Notes: a model not told the origin generated them from the letters alone. Shown: positions 26,744 to 35,995, counted from the stretch's first letter. The stretch: 62,327 nucleotides of DNA from an uncultured Bacteroidales bacterium (GCA_944322815.1 CALUQB010000014.1:1-62327); one strand, 5' to 3'. Program-made: numbers and translations.

Positions 26744-27784
26744 CTATCTTGAAACCCTTCCGGAGCCGTCACCTTTCATGAGGTTCTCGACTTCGGCTAC
26801 GGTCACCTGGTTGTAGTCGCCGAAAATGGTATGTTTCAGGCATGATGCGGCTACCGCGAAATTAAGGGCCTTCTGGTCATCGCCCGTGTAGGTGAGAAGT
26901 CCGTAGATAAGTCCGCCCATGAATGAATCTCCGCCGCCCACGCGGTCTACGATGTGGGTGATGTCGTATCTTGGAGACTGGTACAGCTTTGTGCCGTCAT
27001 AAAGCACTCCGCCCCATGTGTTGTGGTTTGCATTGATGGAACCCCTGAGTGTGATGATGACTTTCTTTGCTTTAGGGAATTTGGCCATCAGCTGCTTGCA
27101 TACGCTTTCGAATTCCGCTGCATTCACCTCGCCTTTGGTAGCTGTGACATCGAATCCTTCAGGTTTGATGCCGAATACCTTTTCAGCGTCTTCTTCGTTT
27201 CCGAGAATCACGTCGCAACCCTCTACCAGAGCCGGCATCACTTCAGATGCAGTCTTTCCGTATTTCCAGAGATTTTTCCTGTAGTTGAGGTCGCATGAAA
27301 CGGTTACGCCCAGTTTGTTGGCTGCCTTGATGGCTTCGAGGCACACGTCTGCCGCACCCTGGCTGATGGCAGGAGTGATACCTGTCCAGTGGAACCAGTC
27401 TGCACCTTCGAAAACCTTTTCCCAGTCGATCATTCCCTTCTCTATTTCCGAGATGGCAGAGTGCGCCCTGTCATATACGACCTTGCTTGCACGTGCCACA
27501 GCACCTGTTTCAAGGAAATAGATTCCAAGTCTGTCACCGCCGTATACGCAATAGTTGGTACCTACGCCATAGCTGTGCAGATCCTTGATGCAGCTGGCTG
27601 CGATGTCGTTCTTTGGAAAACGGGTCACGAATTCAGTCTCTATGCCGTAATTGGCAAGTGAAACCGCTACGTTTGCTTCTCCGCCGCCGAATGTGGCAGC
27701 AAATTCTTTTGATTGGGAGAATCTCAGATACCCCGGGGTGGAAAGTCTGAGCATTATCTCACCGAATGTGATAACTTTAGGCAT
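26744..27784 (-). CDS. kdgK: 2-Dehydro-3-deoxygluconokinase (PfkB family)
   Basis: KDG kinase phosphorylates 2-keto-3-deoxygluconate to KDPG, the substrate of the next gene product, Eda. It is a PfkB/ribokinase fold (346 aa) with the N-terminal [12 protein letters not shown] and [15 protein letters not shown] signature, and the second signature [16 protein letters not shown] holding the catalytic Asp. The operon kdgK-eda-transporter encodes the shared lower part of glucuronate and galacturonate catabolism. A TATATTTG box (complement of 27831-27838) lies 47 bp upstream, with a palindromic operator behind it. Confidence 0.93.
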   Translation of the reverse strand: MPKVITFGEIMLRLSTPGYLRFSQSKEFAATFGGGEANVAVSLANYGIETEFVTRFPKNDIAASCIKDLHSYGVGTNYCVYGGDRLGIYFLETGAVARASKVVYDRAHSAISEIEKGMIDWEKVFEGADWFHWTGITPAISQGAADVCLEAIKAANKLGVTVSCDLNYRKNLWKYGKTASEVMPALVEGCDVILGNEEDAEKVFGIKPEGFDVTATKGEVNAAEFESVCKQLMAKFPKAKKVIITLRGSINANHNTWGGVLYDGTKLYQSPRYDITHIVDRVGGGDSFMGGLIYGLLTYTGDDQKALNFAVAASCLKHTIFGDYNQVTVAEVENLMKGDGSGRVSR

Positions 27785-27852
27785 TGTATAAAATTTAGAT
27801 AGTTAAATAGTCATTTAGTGTTTATCCTTGCAAATATAAAAAATAATTTTCA

Positions 27853-27874
27853 TTTCCGTGTGCGGTAACGGAAA
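27853..27874. promoter_or_regulatory. Candidate LacI operator between kdgK and lacI-type gene
   Basis: A 22-bp inverted repeat, TTTCCGT-N8-ACGGAAA. Two TATATTTG boxes face outward from it: complement of 27831-27838 for kdgK and 27881-27888 for the regulator. The 19-bp spacing would put both -33 boxes at 27858-27861, inside the palindrome. Neither -33 matches TTTG, which suits a regulated promoter pair. Confidence 0.55.
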
Positions 27875-27954
27875 AAATTGTATATTTGAATATCCGAAAA
27901 ATATACGATAATTTAGTATAATTGTACGCTTAAAAGATCTGACTGGTATTTAAC

Positions 27955-29013
27955 ATGGGTGAGGGGAACAAAATAACCATAAACGATGTCGCGAAAGCCG
28001 CCGGAGTTTCCAAAGGGACTGTCGACAGGGTCCTTCACGACAGGGGGGAAGTGTCTGCCAAAAGCAAGGAGAAGATCCTGAAAGTGATACAGGAGCTTGG
28101 CTACAGACCGAATTTCTATGCATCCATTCTGGCATCCAAGAAGAATTTCCACATATCATGCCTCATTCCGGAGTTCAATGACGGGGAGTTCTGGGAACTG
28201 ACGGAAAAGGGTATAGACCAGGGACGCGAATATGCAGGCCGGTTCGGTATAGACATAAGTGCGGTGATGTACGACCAGTATGACCTGGATTCATTCCAGA
28301 ATGCATGCGCCAGGGTACTTGATTCCGCACCTTCCGGAGTCGTCATAGCGCCCATGTTCAGAAACGAGACCCTGAAGTTCGCGAAGGATCTTTCGGAGAG
28401 GCATATACCTTATGTATATATAGATTCGAAACTGGAAGATGACGGTTATCTGGCATATTACGGTATGCCCATGTACCAGAGCGGCTATCTCTGCGCCGAC
28501 ATACTTACGAACGGACGGGATGTCAGGAAACTGCATATCATAAGGATAGCCAGGGACAAGAGGGGGCTTTCCGACCCTACCATCACCAGGCGGACCGGAC
28601 TTATCGACTATATATCGGAACATTATCCTGAATGCCGGATAGAGAACACGTTCATTGATCCCAAGAATGTCGCATCGCGGTATGAAGTGCTGGATGCCAT
28701 GTTCGCCGCCGATCCTGACCCTTTCAAATATATCGTGATGTGCAATTCCAGGGTCCATTTCGTGGCCGACTATCTCAGGGACAGGGGTATCCGTACATGC
28801 AGGGTGGTAGGATTCGATGTTCTGGAAAGAAACCTGGCTGCACTTCGTGAAGGCTATGTCCAGGCCCTTATCGCCCAGCACTCCGACAGACAGGCCGCTG
28901 CCGCGATCACTGCCGTCACCGATTATCTGATTCTGCACGAGTCACCTGCCAGGAAAGACAATTATACGCAGATGGATATCCTGAACAAGTATAACTGCGA
29001 CTATTATATCTGA
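27955..29013 (+). CDS. LacI family transcriptional regulator
   Basis: A 352-aa repressor-type protein. The LacI helix-turn-helix is at residues 5-30 (ITINDVAKAAGVSKGTVDRVLHDRG), with the hinge region LGYRPNFYASILASKK, and a periplasmic-binding-protein-like ligand domain follows (about 65-345). It is divergent from kdgK-eda-transporter and shares a 170-bp regulatory gap with a palindrome. It is therefore the probable regulator of the hexuronate operon and of itself, with a pathway intermediate such as KDG a reasonable inducer. The GTVDRVLHDRG recognition helix is the variant common in Bacteroidota sugar regulators. Confidence 0.92.
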   Translation: MGEGNKITINDVAKAAGVSKGTVDRVLHDRGEVSAKSKEKILKVIQELGYRPNFYASILASKKNFHISCLIPEFNDGEFWELTEKGIDQGREYAGRFGIDISAVMYDQYDLDSFQNACARVLDSAPSGVVIAPMFRNETLKFAKDLSERHIPYVYIDSKLEDDGYLAYYGMPMYQSGYLCADILTNGRDVRKLHIIRIARDKRGLSDPTITRRTGLIDYISEHYPECRIENTFIDPKNVASRYEVLDAMFAADPDPFKYIVMCNSRVHFVADYLRDRGIRTCRVVGFDVLERNLAALREGYVQALIAQHSDRQAAAAITAVTDYLILHESPARKDNYTQMDILNKYNCDYYI

Positions 29014-29153
29014 TGAAGGTTTCGGGTCCCTTCCGGGACAATAGCGGTGTATCATAAATGCAAACCGCTACGTTATTATAGGGATTCGGGCGAAGTCATT
29101 TACGAAAGTAAACTCCTGTCGCCCTCACCCTCAATACCTTGACCCTCTTATAT

Positions 29154-30812
29154 TTATTTCGTGGCGTTCTCAAGCTTCTTCATAATGGAGAAGATGAAAA
29201 TCGCAGAAATCAGACAGAGCGCGATGAGCAGTGTCCAGACACCCCAGAGCGGAACCTTGTCCCAGAGAAGTGCCGGGATGGAAACCAGATAGTTTCCGAT
29301 GGCAGTGGCCGCGAACCAGCATCCCATCATCATTCCCTTGTATTTAGGAGGAGCTACCTTCGAGACGAAAGATATTCCCATAGGGGAGAGGAGCAGTTCG
29401 GCGAATGTAAGTACCAGATATGTGGATATCAGCCAGTTCGGAGATACAAGCACATCGCTGACATTTCCTCCGAGCTCTTTCGGAGAAGCCAGGCCCATGG
29501 ACGCTACTGTCAGGATAAGGAAGCCGATGGCGGCCACAAGCATACCCATACCTATCTTGCGCGGAGCTGAAGGTTCCTTGCCCTTTTTGGCCAGAGAGCC
29601 GAAAATGGCGAGGGATACCGGAGTGAGGGCTACCACGAAGAACGGGTTGAACTGCTGGAAGTCTGACGGCTGGATGTCGAGAACCGGATCCATTGTCGAA
29701 TAGATGGCGTATGCTCCGCCCCAGAGAGCGACGGTAGCTATGGCAGATATCGTTTTCCCCTTGCTTGTCTCGGATTGGAAAACGCTGAACAGCGTATAGA
29801 TGGAAACGGCTATCAGGAAAAGGCTCCAGATATTGAATCCTATTCTGGTAAATCCTTCGGCTACATGCTGTGTGTAGTCCCTGGCGAAAATGGTCATGGT
29901 GGCACCGTTCTGGTGGAATGCCATCCAGAAGAAGATCACGACAGCGAAGACGAGCAGCAGGGCCACGATACGGCTCTTCGTCTGCTGCGGCGTAAGTTCC
30001 TGCTCTGCGATATGTGCGGCCTCTGCCTGTTTTGCATTCACATCGGCATGCTTGAACCAAGGCCTGCAGAAAAAGTATATCAGCACTGAAATGACCAGAG
30101 ATATGCACGCAACGCCGAAACCGTAGCTGTATGAAGTGGAAAGCTTGTCTATATAGAGCTGGCTGAATGCAGTCAGATCCGAAGCACCTGTCATGGAATA
30201 AGCGAGATCGGCCAGTCTGGACGAATTCTCTGCAGTGATGGTGCCGTCCAGGAACTGGTGGGCGAGGGAAGGAATGCTGGCATCATAGTAGAGACCGTCT
30301 TTCCCGAGGAAATAGTTGGTCACGTATTTGGCCATGCTTGGCGCGAACATCGCACCGATATTGATGGCCATGTAGAACAGGCTGAAAGCCGCGTCCCTTT
30401 TGCTGGAATACCGTGGATCGTCATACAGGTTTCCGACCATCACCTGCAGGTTTCCCTTGAACAGGCCGGTTCCGACCGCTATCAGGGCCAGTGCCCCGAA
30501 CATGGCGGCCTTGCCTACAGCATCGGCTCCTGTAGGAATCGCCAGGAAAAGATATCCGAGGAACATGACCCCGATGCCTGTGAGCACGCATTTGCCGAAT
30601 CCTATCTTGTCGGCGAGCCAGCCTCCGAAGAGCGGCATGAAATATACTCCTGCCAGGAAAATGGCGTAAATCTGACCCGCTACCGCTGCGTTGAAGCCGA
30701 ACTTGGCCTGAAGGAACAGCATGAAAATGGCCAGCATCGTGTAGTACCCGAACCTTTCGCCTGTATTGGCGAGGGCAAGGGCGAACAGTCCTTTTGGTTG
30801 ACCTTTGAACAT
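29154..30812 (-). CDS. Proton-dependent oligopeptide transporter (POT family)
   Basis: A 552-aa peptide:proton symporter of the PTR2/POT family that imports di- and tripeptides. The E-R-F-x-Y-Y proton motif is near residues 19-24 (GERFGYYTMLAIF), and the second POT signature GTGLFKGNLQVMVGNLYDDP near residue 112. About 14 membrane helices are expected, with a large insertion region (about 165-225) between the bundles. A TACCTTTG -7-like box (complement of 30856-30863) lies upstream. It is monocistronic and convergent with lacI. It could act downstream of the peptidases in this window, for example PepD at 32999-34453. Confidence 0.93.
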   Translation of the reverse strand: MFKGQPKGLFALALANTGERFGYYTMLAIFMLFLQAKFGFNAAVAGQIYAIFLAGVYFMPLFGGWLADKIGFGKCVLTGIGVMFLGYLFLAIPTGADAVGKAAMFGALALIAVGTGLFKGNLQVMVGNLYDDPRYSSKRDAAFSLFYMAINIGAMFAPSMAKYVTNYFLGKDGLYYDASIPSLAHQFLDGTITAENSSRLADLAYSMTGASDLTAFSQLYIDKLSTSYSYGFGVACISLVISVLIYFFCRPWFKHADVNAKQAEAAHIAEQELTPQQTKSRIVALLLVFAVVIFFWMAFHQNGATMTIFARDYTQHVAEGFTRIGFNIWSLFLIAVSIYTLFSVFQSETSKGKTISAIATVALWGGAYAIYSTMDPVLDIQPSDFQQFNPFFVVALTPVSLAIFGSLAKKGKEPSAPRKIGMGMLVAAIGFLILTVASMGLASPKELGGNVSDVLVSPNWLISTYLVLTFAELLLSPMGISFVSKVAPPKYKGMMMGCWFAATAIGNYLVSIPALLWDKVPLWGVWTLLIALCLISAIFIFSIMKKLENATK

Positions 30813-30908
30813 AATATTTATCTGATTAATTGATTTGTTGCAGGTATAAGCCCGACAAAGGTAGTAAAATAAATTTTTTACTTGACGAACTCTTGTCTAA
30901 AAAAACCT

Positions 30909-30916
30909 TATCTTTG
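30909..30916 (+). promoter_or_regulatory. -7 promoter element of the acyltransferase gene
   Basis: TATCTTTG matches TAnnTTTG, 20 bp before the ATG at 30937. A TTG lies further upstream but not at the ideal 19-bp spacing. The leader would be very short. Confidence 0.5.
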
Positions 30917-30936
30917 TCAGAATCGAGACCTGGAAT

Positions 30937-31857
30937 ATGAAGAATTGGAGTTCGGAGTTGAAGATAAGGCTGATTCTTTCAGTCATGAGGCTGTTCGGCA
31001 GACTGCCTCTGGGTTTTCATTATTTCTGGGGGTCCCTGGTGGCCTGGGTGATGAAGGATGTCATGCAGTACAGGCTTGATGTCGTTCTGACGAACATAGC
31101 CAGATCCTTTCCCGAGATGGATTACCGGACAGTGAAAAAGACTGCGGCGGCGTTTTACCGTCATCTTGGCGAAGTCTTCGCCGAGGCCGTATGGTTCAGC
31201 GGTTCCGACTACGGACGGATTCACGAATCGGAGATATGCAGATACACGAATCTGGAAGTCCTCTGCCGTGCTTATGAAAACTCTCCAAGCGTCACCGTCC
31301 TGTATTCCCACTGCGGGAACTGGGAGCTTCTCGGCGGCCTATGGTGTTACAACTATGATCCCGGCGTACGGTATCCCGGAGACGAGAACTGCGTCAAGGT
31401 GGTTTACAAAAAGCTCAGGAATGATGTCTGGGATGAGGTCTTCAAAAGGAACAGGTCGCATCCCATCAGGATAGAAGGCGGCTTTGACGGAGAAATAGAG
31501 TCAGGACAGATATTGCGTTATGCCATCAGGAACAGAGACAGAAAGCTTATCTACATTTATCCTACGGACCAGTACCCTTATGCCACTCCGCACGATGCGG
31601 GGATTTTCCTCAACCAGGAAACCAGGGTGATGCTGGGAAGCGCCGGCCTTGCCCACAAGCTGGGCATGAGCGTGCTTTATCTCAGGATGGTTCCCGTATC
31701 GAAAGGCCATTATGAGCTGACATTCGTCCCTATATGCGAGAATGCTTCCGACATGGAGCCGGAAGCCATCATGAGAAAGTATCTGGACCTGCTGGAAGCC
31801 GATATCCGGGAGACTCCGTATAACTGGCTCTGGAGTCATAAGAGATGGAAACGCTGA
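30937..31857 (+). CDS. Lipid A biosynthesis (LpxL/HtrB-type) acyltransferase
   Basis: A 306-aa membrane-associated acyltransferase of the LpxL/HtrB family, which adds a secondary acyl chain to Kdo-lipid A. It has an N-terminal hydrophobic segment (about 20-42), the catalytic HxGNWE motif as YSHCGNWELLGG (His and Glu, near residue 127), and a YPTDQYPYA segment near residue 210 that holds conserved Asp and Gln. It ends in WLWSHKRWKR, typical of this family. It is followed by the DUF4831 gene 28 bp downstream. The exact acyl donor cannot be told. Confidence 0.9.
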   Translation: MKNWSSELKIRLILSVMRLFGRLPLGFHYFWGSLVAWVMKDVMQYRLDVVLTNIARSFPEMDYRTVKKTAAAFYRHLGEVFAEAVWFSGSDYGRIHESEICRYTNLEVLCRAYENSPSVTVLYSHCGNWELLGGLWCYNYDPGVRYPGDENCVKVVYKKLRNDVWDEVFKRNRSHPIRIEGGFDGEIESGQILRYAIRNRDRKLIYIYPTDQYPYATPHDAGIFLNQETRVMLGSAGLAHKLGMSVLYLRMVPVSKGHYELTFVPICENASDMEPEAIMRKYLDLLEADIRETPYNWLWSHKRWKR

Positions 31858-31885
31858 AACGATATCATTAAGGACACTATAACTG

Positions 31886-32971
31886 ATGATTAATTTTACT
31901 GTGACTATGAGAATGATAGCTTTGACCGCACTGTTTCTGGCGGTGCAGTGCCCGGTTTTTGCCGGAGATGACGATTCCGTATACATGGGCAAGGACCCTG
32001 TCGGGACAGTGGCTTATTCGCTGCCGTCTACCGTGATAACGATGGAAGTCCAGGCTGAATGCGAAAAATTCTATGCCGGTCCTTATGCGAAGTATGCATC
32101 GAAATATCTTGGAGTCGATGTCAGGACGGAAGATGAAGTGCATTATACGCTGTCCGGGCTGAAAATGACGCCGTATGTCGAGGCTGACATGTCCAGGCGC
32201 TTTCTTCTGGATCTGAACGATACGCAGGGTCATGCAGCTTTTCTCAGCCTTTCCGCCTCCGGCCTGGTCTCTACAGCCGATGCGCTCCCGGCCCGTTCCG
32301 GTTCGTGGCGTTTCCCTGTCATCGCTCCGGGAGACTATTCCGACAAGGCCATGACAGCCAAGCTGACTACAGAAGCCGCTACCCTATATAAGAGTGTGAA
32401 AGACGACTCTTATTACGGCAGGGTCGCCATGCAGCTGGATATGCTGGTGGAGAAATCCGAGGAAGAACGTGCTGCCGAGATCGCACGGATCATATTTTCC
32501 CTGAGAGAACAGCGTATGAGCATAGTCACAGGCGATACCGATGCCACATACAGCGGTTCGGCCATGGGGGCCGCCCTGGCTGAAATCACGAGACTCGAAC
32601 AGGAATATCTTTCGCTTTTCATCGGTTATTCCGAGTACGGCACGCAGAGCTGCGTATTCGACATGGTGCCTGACAAGGACAGGGAGAACCAGATGTACAT
32701 AGCCTTCAGATTCTCGGAAACGGCAGGTATCCTGCCTGCGGACAATCTGTCAGGCAGACCTGTGGTCATGGAAATCAGGCCTGAAAACATCACGCAGCCT
32801 CAGTCCGACAAGCAGAAAGCGAAAAAAACGAATGTGCCTGTGATAGTTTACCGTGTTCCTGCCGTATGCGGGATCAGGGTCATGGACGGAAAAAGCGTCC
32901 TGATAGACACCAGATTCCCGGTTTACCAGCTCGGAGAGGAAACTTCCATACCTGCAAATGCCAAACTGTAA
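31886..32971 (+). CDS. DUF4831 family protein
   Basis: A 361-aa exported protein of the DUF4831 family, found mostly in Bacteroidota and of unknown function. A signal peptide covers about residues 8-26, with cleavage after VFAG; the true start may be at the second Met (MRMIALTALF). The VDVRTEDEVHYTLSGLKMTPYVEAD segment and the ARIIFSLREQRMSIVTGD segment are typical. It is probably cotranscribed with the acyltransferase upstream, which hints at an envelope role, but that is inference. pepD follows 27 bp later. Confidence 0.85.
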   Translation: MINFTVTMRMIALTALFLAVQCPVFAGDDDSVYMGKDPVGTVAYSLPSTVITMEVQAECEKFYAGPYAKYASKYLGVDVRTEDEVHYTLSGLKMTPYVEADMSRRFLLDLNDTQGHAAFLSLSASGLVSTADALPARSGSWRFPVIAPGDYSDKAMTAKLTTEAATLYKSVKDDSYYGRVAMQLDMLVEKSEEERAAEIARIIFSLREQRMSIVTGDTDATYSGSAMGAALAEITRLEQEYLSLFIGYSEYGTQSCVFDMVPDKDRENQMYIAFRFSETAGILPADNLSGRPVVMEIRPENITQPQSDKQKAKKTNVPVIVYRVPAVCGIRVMDGKSVLIDTRFPVYQLGEETSIPANAKL

Positions 32972-32998
32972 CGGAAAACGATTTAAAACCATATTGTC

Positions 32999-34453
32999 AT
33001 GACTATAAAAGATTTGAATCCTGCTGTTGTCTGGAACAACTTTTACGCTCTGACCAGAATCCCGCGCCCATCCAAGAAAGAGGCCAGGGCGGTAGAGTAT
33101 CTGTATGAATTCGGAAAATCCCTGGGGCTTGAGACCATAAGGGATGAAATCGGCAATATCATCATCCGAAAACCTGCAACTCCCGGCATGGAGAACAGAA
33201 AAGGGGTCATATTGCAGGGACATTGCGACATGGTTCCCCAGAAAAATCCCGATGTGGAGCACGATTTCGAGAAAGATCCGATAGAAACCTGGATAGACGG
33301 GGAATGGGTGAAGGCGAAAGGTACCACACTCGGAGCCGACAACGGTATCGGCGTGGCCATGGCCTTGTCCGTGCTCCAGTCTGATGACATCAAACATGGC
33401 CCTGTGGAAGTGCTGGTCACCATAGACGAGGAGACCGGAATGACGGGAGCGCGAGAACTGAAGCCTGGAGTACTGAAAGGCGACATACTGATCAATCTGG
33501 ATTCCGAAACGGAGGGAGAACTTTACATAGGCTGCGCCGGCGGTCTGGATGCCACGGCCGAAATTCCGTATTCTACGGAAAATGTGCCTGCCGGTTATAC
33601 TGCTTACGATCTGAAAGTTTCCGGATGCCAGGGTGGACATTCAGGTATGGATATCATACTGTACCGTGCCAATGCGAACAAGGTTCTGGCCAGGGTGCTG
33701 CTGCCATTGCTGCGTGACCATGATGTCCTGCTCTCTTCTTTCGAGGGAGGGAACATGAGAAACGCCATTCCGAGAGACGCCCATGCATCCGTACTTGTTC
33801 CGGAAGGACGGACTGCCGGGGTGGAGGAATATGTCGGGAAGATGCAGTCGGTGATCAGGTCGGAATATACCGTTACTGATCCGCAGCTTCAGATAAGCCT
33901 TTCAGCTGCAGGGCTTCCTTCCGTCTGCATCTGCCGCGAAGATGCTCTCAGATGCATTCGCGCCCTGTCCGTATCTCCGGAAGGCGTGGAAAGGATGAGC
34001 GACCAGATGCCAGGCCTGGTGGAGACATCGAACAATACGGCCATAGCCAGGACTGAGGACGGGAAGTTCGTCATCAAGACCCTGATGAGAAGCTCCGTGG
34101 ATTCCGCCAAGGATCTTCTGGCTGAAAAGATGAGGGCGGTCATCGAACTGGCAGGAGGAAAGGTGGAATTCACCGGAGGATATTCAGGCTGGGCTCCGAA
34201 CAGTTCCTCTCCGATACTTCATGCCATGAAATCCGTATATGAGAACCTGTACGGGAACACGCCTGCCGTACTGGCTATCCATGCAGGACTCGAGTGCGGT
34301 ATCATCAGCGGAAACTATCCTCATCTCGACATGGTTTCATGCGGACCGACCATCATGAGTCCGCATTCGCCTGACGAAAGACTCAACATCCCGTCAGTGG
34401 AAAAATGCTGGAATTTCCTGAAGGCGGCCCTTGAAGCCATTCCGGAAAAATAA
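32999..34453 (+). CDS. pepD: Aminoacyl-histidine dipeptidase
   Basis: A 484-aa M20-family metallodipeptidase (PepD) that hydrolyses Xaa-His and related dipeptides in the cytoplasm. Zinc and catalytic motifs are visible: QGHCDMVPQ (His and following Asp), GADNGIGVAM (Asp), DEETGMTG (Glu pair), and DSETEGELYIGCAGG. The dimerisation domain contains GCQGGHSGMDI, and HAGLECGI lies near the C terminus. It may complete peptide breakdown after import by the POT carrier at 29154-30812. The rpsF promoter begins at its stop codon. Confidence 0.94.
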   Translation: MTIKDLNPAVVWNNFYALTRIPRPSKKEARAVEYLYEFGKSLGLETIRDEIGNIIIRKPATPGMENRKGVILQGHCDMVPQKNPDVEHDFEKDPIETWIDGEWVKAKGTTLGADNGIGVAMALSVLQSDDIKHGPVEVLVTIDEETGMTGARELKPGVLKGDILINLDSETEGELYIGCAGGLDATAEIPYSTENVPAGYTAYDLKVSGCQGGHSGMDIILYRANANKVLARVLLPLLRDHDVLLSSFEGGNMRNAIPRDAHASVLVPEGRTAGVEEYVGKMQSVIRSEYTVTDPQLQISLSAAGLPSVCICREDALRCIRALSVSPEGVERMSDQMPGLVETSNNTAIARTEDGKFVIKTLMRSSVDSAKDLLAEKMRAVIELAGGKVEFTGGYSGWAPNSSSPILHAMKSVYENLYGNTPAVLAIHAGLECGIISGNYPHLDMVSCGPTIMSPHSPDERLNIPSVEKCWNFLKAALEAIPEK

Positions 34454-34484
34454 TTTGATATTACGGAAATAATAGCTATCTTTG
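34454..34484 (+). promoter_or_regulatory. Consensus promoter of rpsF-rpsR-rplI
   Basis: TTTG (34454-34457), 19 bp, TATCTTTG (34477-34484): a full match to the Bacteroidota promoter. Transcription should start near 34490, so the mRNA begins within the leader hairpin. Confidence 0.85.
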
Positions 34485-34486
34485 CA

Positions 34487-34521
34487 GCCCATTCGTGGAA
34501 AAATTTTCGCCGCGAGTGGGC
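34487..34521 (+). promoter_or_regulatory. Leader hairpin of the rpsF operon, possible S6:S18-type element
   Basis: GCCCATTCGTGG (34487-34498) pairs along its whole length (two G-U pairs) with CCGCGAGTGGGC (34510-34521), leaving an 11-nt loop that ends in TTCG next to CCG. It lies at the very start of the mRNA. Autoregulatory S6:S18 leaders are known upstream of rpsF in many bacteria, but I cannot confirm the family match. Confidence 0.5.
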
Positions 34522-34553
34522 ATTTCATTTACTAACAATTAATTATAAACAAA

Positions 34554-34892
34554 ATGATCAAACAGTACGAGACCGTTTTCATTGCAACTCCCGTTTTGTC
34601 TGAGGCTCAGATGAAGGAAGCGGTTGCCAAGTACACGGGCTTCATCAAGGAGAATGGTGGAGAAATCGTGTATGAAGAGGATTGGGGGCTCAAACAGCTC
34701 GCTTATCCTATCCAGAAGAGGACTTCAGGTTTTTATTACCTTATCGAATTCAAGGCTGATTCACAGCTGGTAGCTGCCCTTGAGACCCAGTACCGCCGTG
34801 ACGAGAGGATCATCAGGTTCCTGACTTTCGCTATGGACAAGCATGCCGTGGCATATGCCGAGAAAAGAAGGGCAAACAAACAGGCTAAATAA
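34554..34892 (+). CDS. rpsF: 30S ribosomal protein S6
   Basis: A 112-aa protein of the small subunit platform that binds S18 and 16S rRNA. The family features are clear: [20 protein letters not shown] at the N terminus, [25 protein letters not shown], then [15 protein letters not shown]. It is the first gene of rpsF-rpsR-rplI, with a 60-nt leader holding a perfect hairpin. A consensus promoter precedes it. Confidence 0.98.
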   Translation: MIKQYETVFIATPVLSEAQMKEAVAKYTGFIKENGGEIVYEEDWGLKQLAYPIQKRTSGFYYLIEFKADSQLVAALETQYRRDERIIRFLTFAMDKHAVAYAEKRRANKQAK

Positions 34893-34904
34893 GGAGGAGC
34901 AATC

Positions 34905-35171
34905 ATGGCACAGAACAATGAAATACGTTATCTCAACCCTCCTACAGTCGAGGTGAAGAGAAAGAAATACTGCCGTTTCAAAAAGGCCGGTATCAAATAT
35001 GTAGACTACAAGGATGCTGAATTCCTCAAGAAATTCCTGAACGAGCAGGGAAAGATCCTTCCTCGCCGTATCACCGGAACTTCCCTGAAATTCCAGAGGA
35101 AAGTGGCACAGGCTGTGAAGAGAGCAAGGCATCTTGCACTTCTTCCATATGTAACAGACCTTTTGAAATAA
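34905..35171 (+). CDS. rpsR: 30S ribosomal protein S18
   Basis: An 88-aa S18 protein, the partner of S6 on the platform. It contains [41 protein letters not shown] and the basic C-terminal [21 protein letters not shown] strong AAGGAGGAGC ribosome binding site lies in the 12-bp gap after rpsF. A Cys occurs in the N-terminal KYCRF position, but the second Cys of a zinc pair is absent, so it is of the zinc-free type. Confidence 0.98.
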   Translation: MAQNNEIRYLNPPTVEVKRKKYCRFKKAGIKYVDYKDAEFLKKFLNEQGKILPRRITGTSLKFQRKVAQAVKRARHLALLPYVTDLLK

Positions 35172-35185
35172 GCGGAGGAAACATT

Positions 35186-35632
35186 ATGGAGATTATATTG
35201 AAGAAAGAAGTGGCTAACCTTGGCCATGCCGATGATATCGTAAACGTGAAGAACGGCTATGCCGTGAACTATCTTATCCCTCAGGGATATGCCATCATGG
35301 CTACACCTTCTGCAAAGAAGATCCTCGCTGAGAATATCCGCCAGCGTGCCCACAAGGAAGCCAAGCTCCGTTCGGATGCAGAGGCACTTGCAGCCAAGCT
35401 CGCCGACATGACAGTAAAGGTTTCCGCAAAGGTCAGCGAAAACGGCAAGATTTACGGTTCCGTGACTACTATCCAGATCGCCGATGCTCTCGTGGCTGCC
35501 GGAGTGGAAGTAGACAAGAAGGACATCACTATCCTCGCTGATTCCGTAAAGGAAATCGGAGTGTACGAGGCTTCAGTGAAGTGCTACAAGGACATCAAGG
35601 GAACTTTCAAATTCGAAGTGGTTGCTGAATAA
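35186..35632 (+). CDS. rplI: 50S ribosomal protein L9
   Basis: A 148-aa protein of the large subunit that bridges from the L1 side of the ribosome. It has the N-terminal domain with EVANLGHADDIVNVKNGYAVNYLIPQGYA, a central helix, and the C-terminal domain (GKIYGSVTTIQIADAL...DKKDI). A GGAGG-type ribosome binding site lies in the 14-bp gap after rpsR. A terminator follows at 35652-35688. Confidence 0.98.
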   Translation: MEIILKKEVANLGHADDIVNVKNGYAVNYLIPQGYAIMATPSAKKILAENIRQRAHKEAKLRSDAEALAAKLADMTVKVSAKVSENGKIYGSVTTIQIADALVAAGVEVDKKDITILADSVKEIGVYEASVKCYKDIKGTFKFEVVAE

Positions 35633-35651
35633 TTTCAGTACCTTATAAGTG

Positions 35652-35688
35652 AGAACGGGTGGTCTGCGGATCACCCGTTTTGTTTTTT
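35652..35688 (+). terminator. Terminator of the rpsF operon
   Basis: An 8-bp stem AACGGGTG/CACCCGTT (35654-35661 and 35672-35679), followed by TTGTTTTTT. It begins 20 bp after the rplI stop codon. The rest of the 363-bp gap up to 35995 holds another long-loop hairpin (GGAGGCC/GGCCTCC, 35749-35791) and the promoter of the next locus. Confidence 0.85.
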
Positions 35689-35837
35689 ATCTCTGAACTG
35701 GACCTGATATCCCTGAACGGAACGGTGCTTCTTCAAAATACGGATTTTGGAGGCCCCTGTATGCTTACAGATTGAAAGTGGAAAGGCCTCCGCCCCATGG
35801 CCGGGCATAAAATGTATCTAAAATATTACGGCTAAAA

Positions 35838-35868
35838 TTTGCATTTTTTAATAATTCCCATAATTTTG
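35838..35868 (+). promoter_or_regulatory. Consensus promoter of the protease/SusCD locus
   Basis: TTTG (35838-35841), exactly 19 bp, TAATTTTG (35861-35868): a full Bacteroidota promoter match. The leader of about 120 nt is AT-rich and includes a 15-codon frame (35910-35957) of uncertain meaning. Confidence 0.75.
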
Positions 35869-35995
35869 TATGCGTTTTTGCTTACAATTGTTAAGGGAAA
35901 AAGTGAGAGATGTTAATGGCATGGTTCACATATTCACGAAATAGTAAGAAAATTTAAATATAAGGTTTAAAAGTTTAACTAAAAGGTCCTATCTT

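Noticed and set aside
29014-29153. Small hairpins in the lacI-POT convergent gap
   Set aside because: TAGCGGT/ACCGCTA (29042-29070) and a short GTCCC stem exist, but no T run follows; a terminator is likely here yet cannot be assigned.
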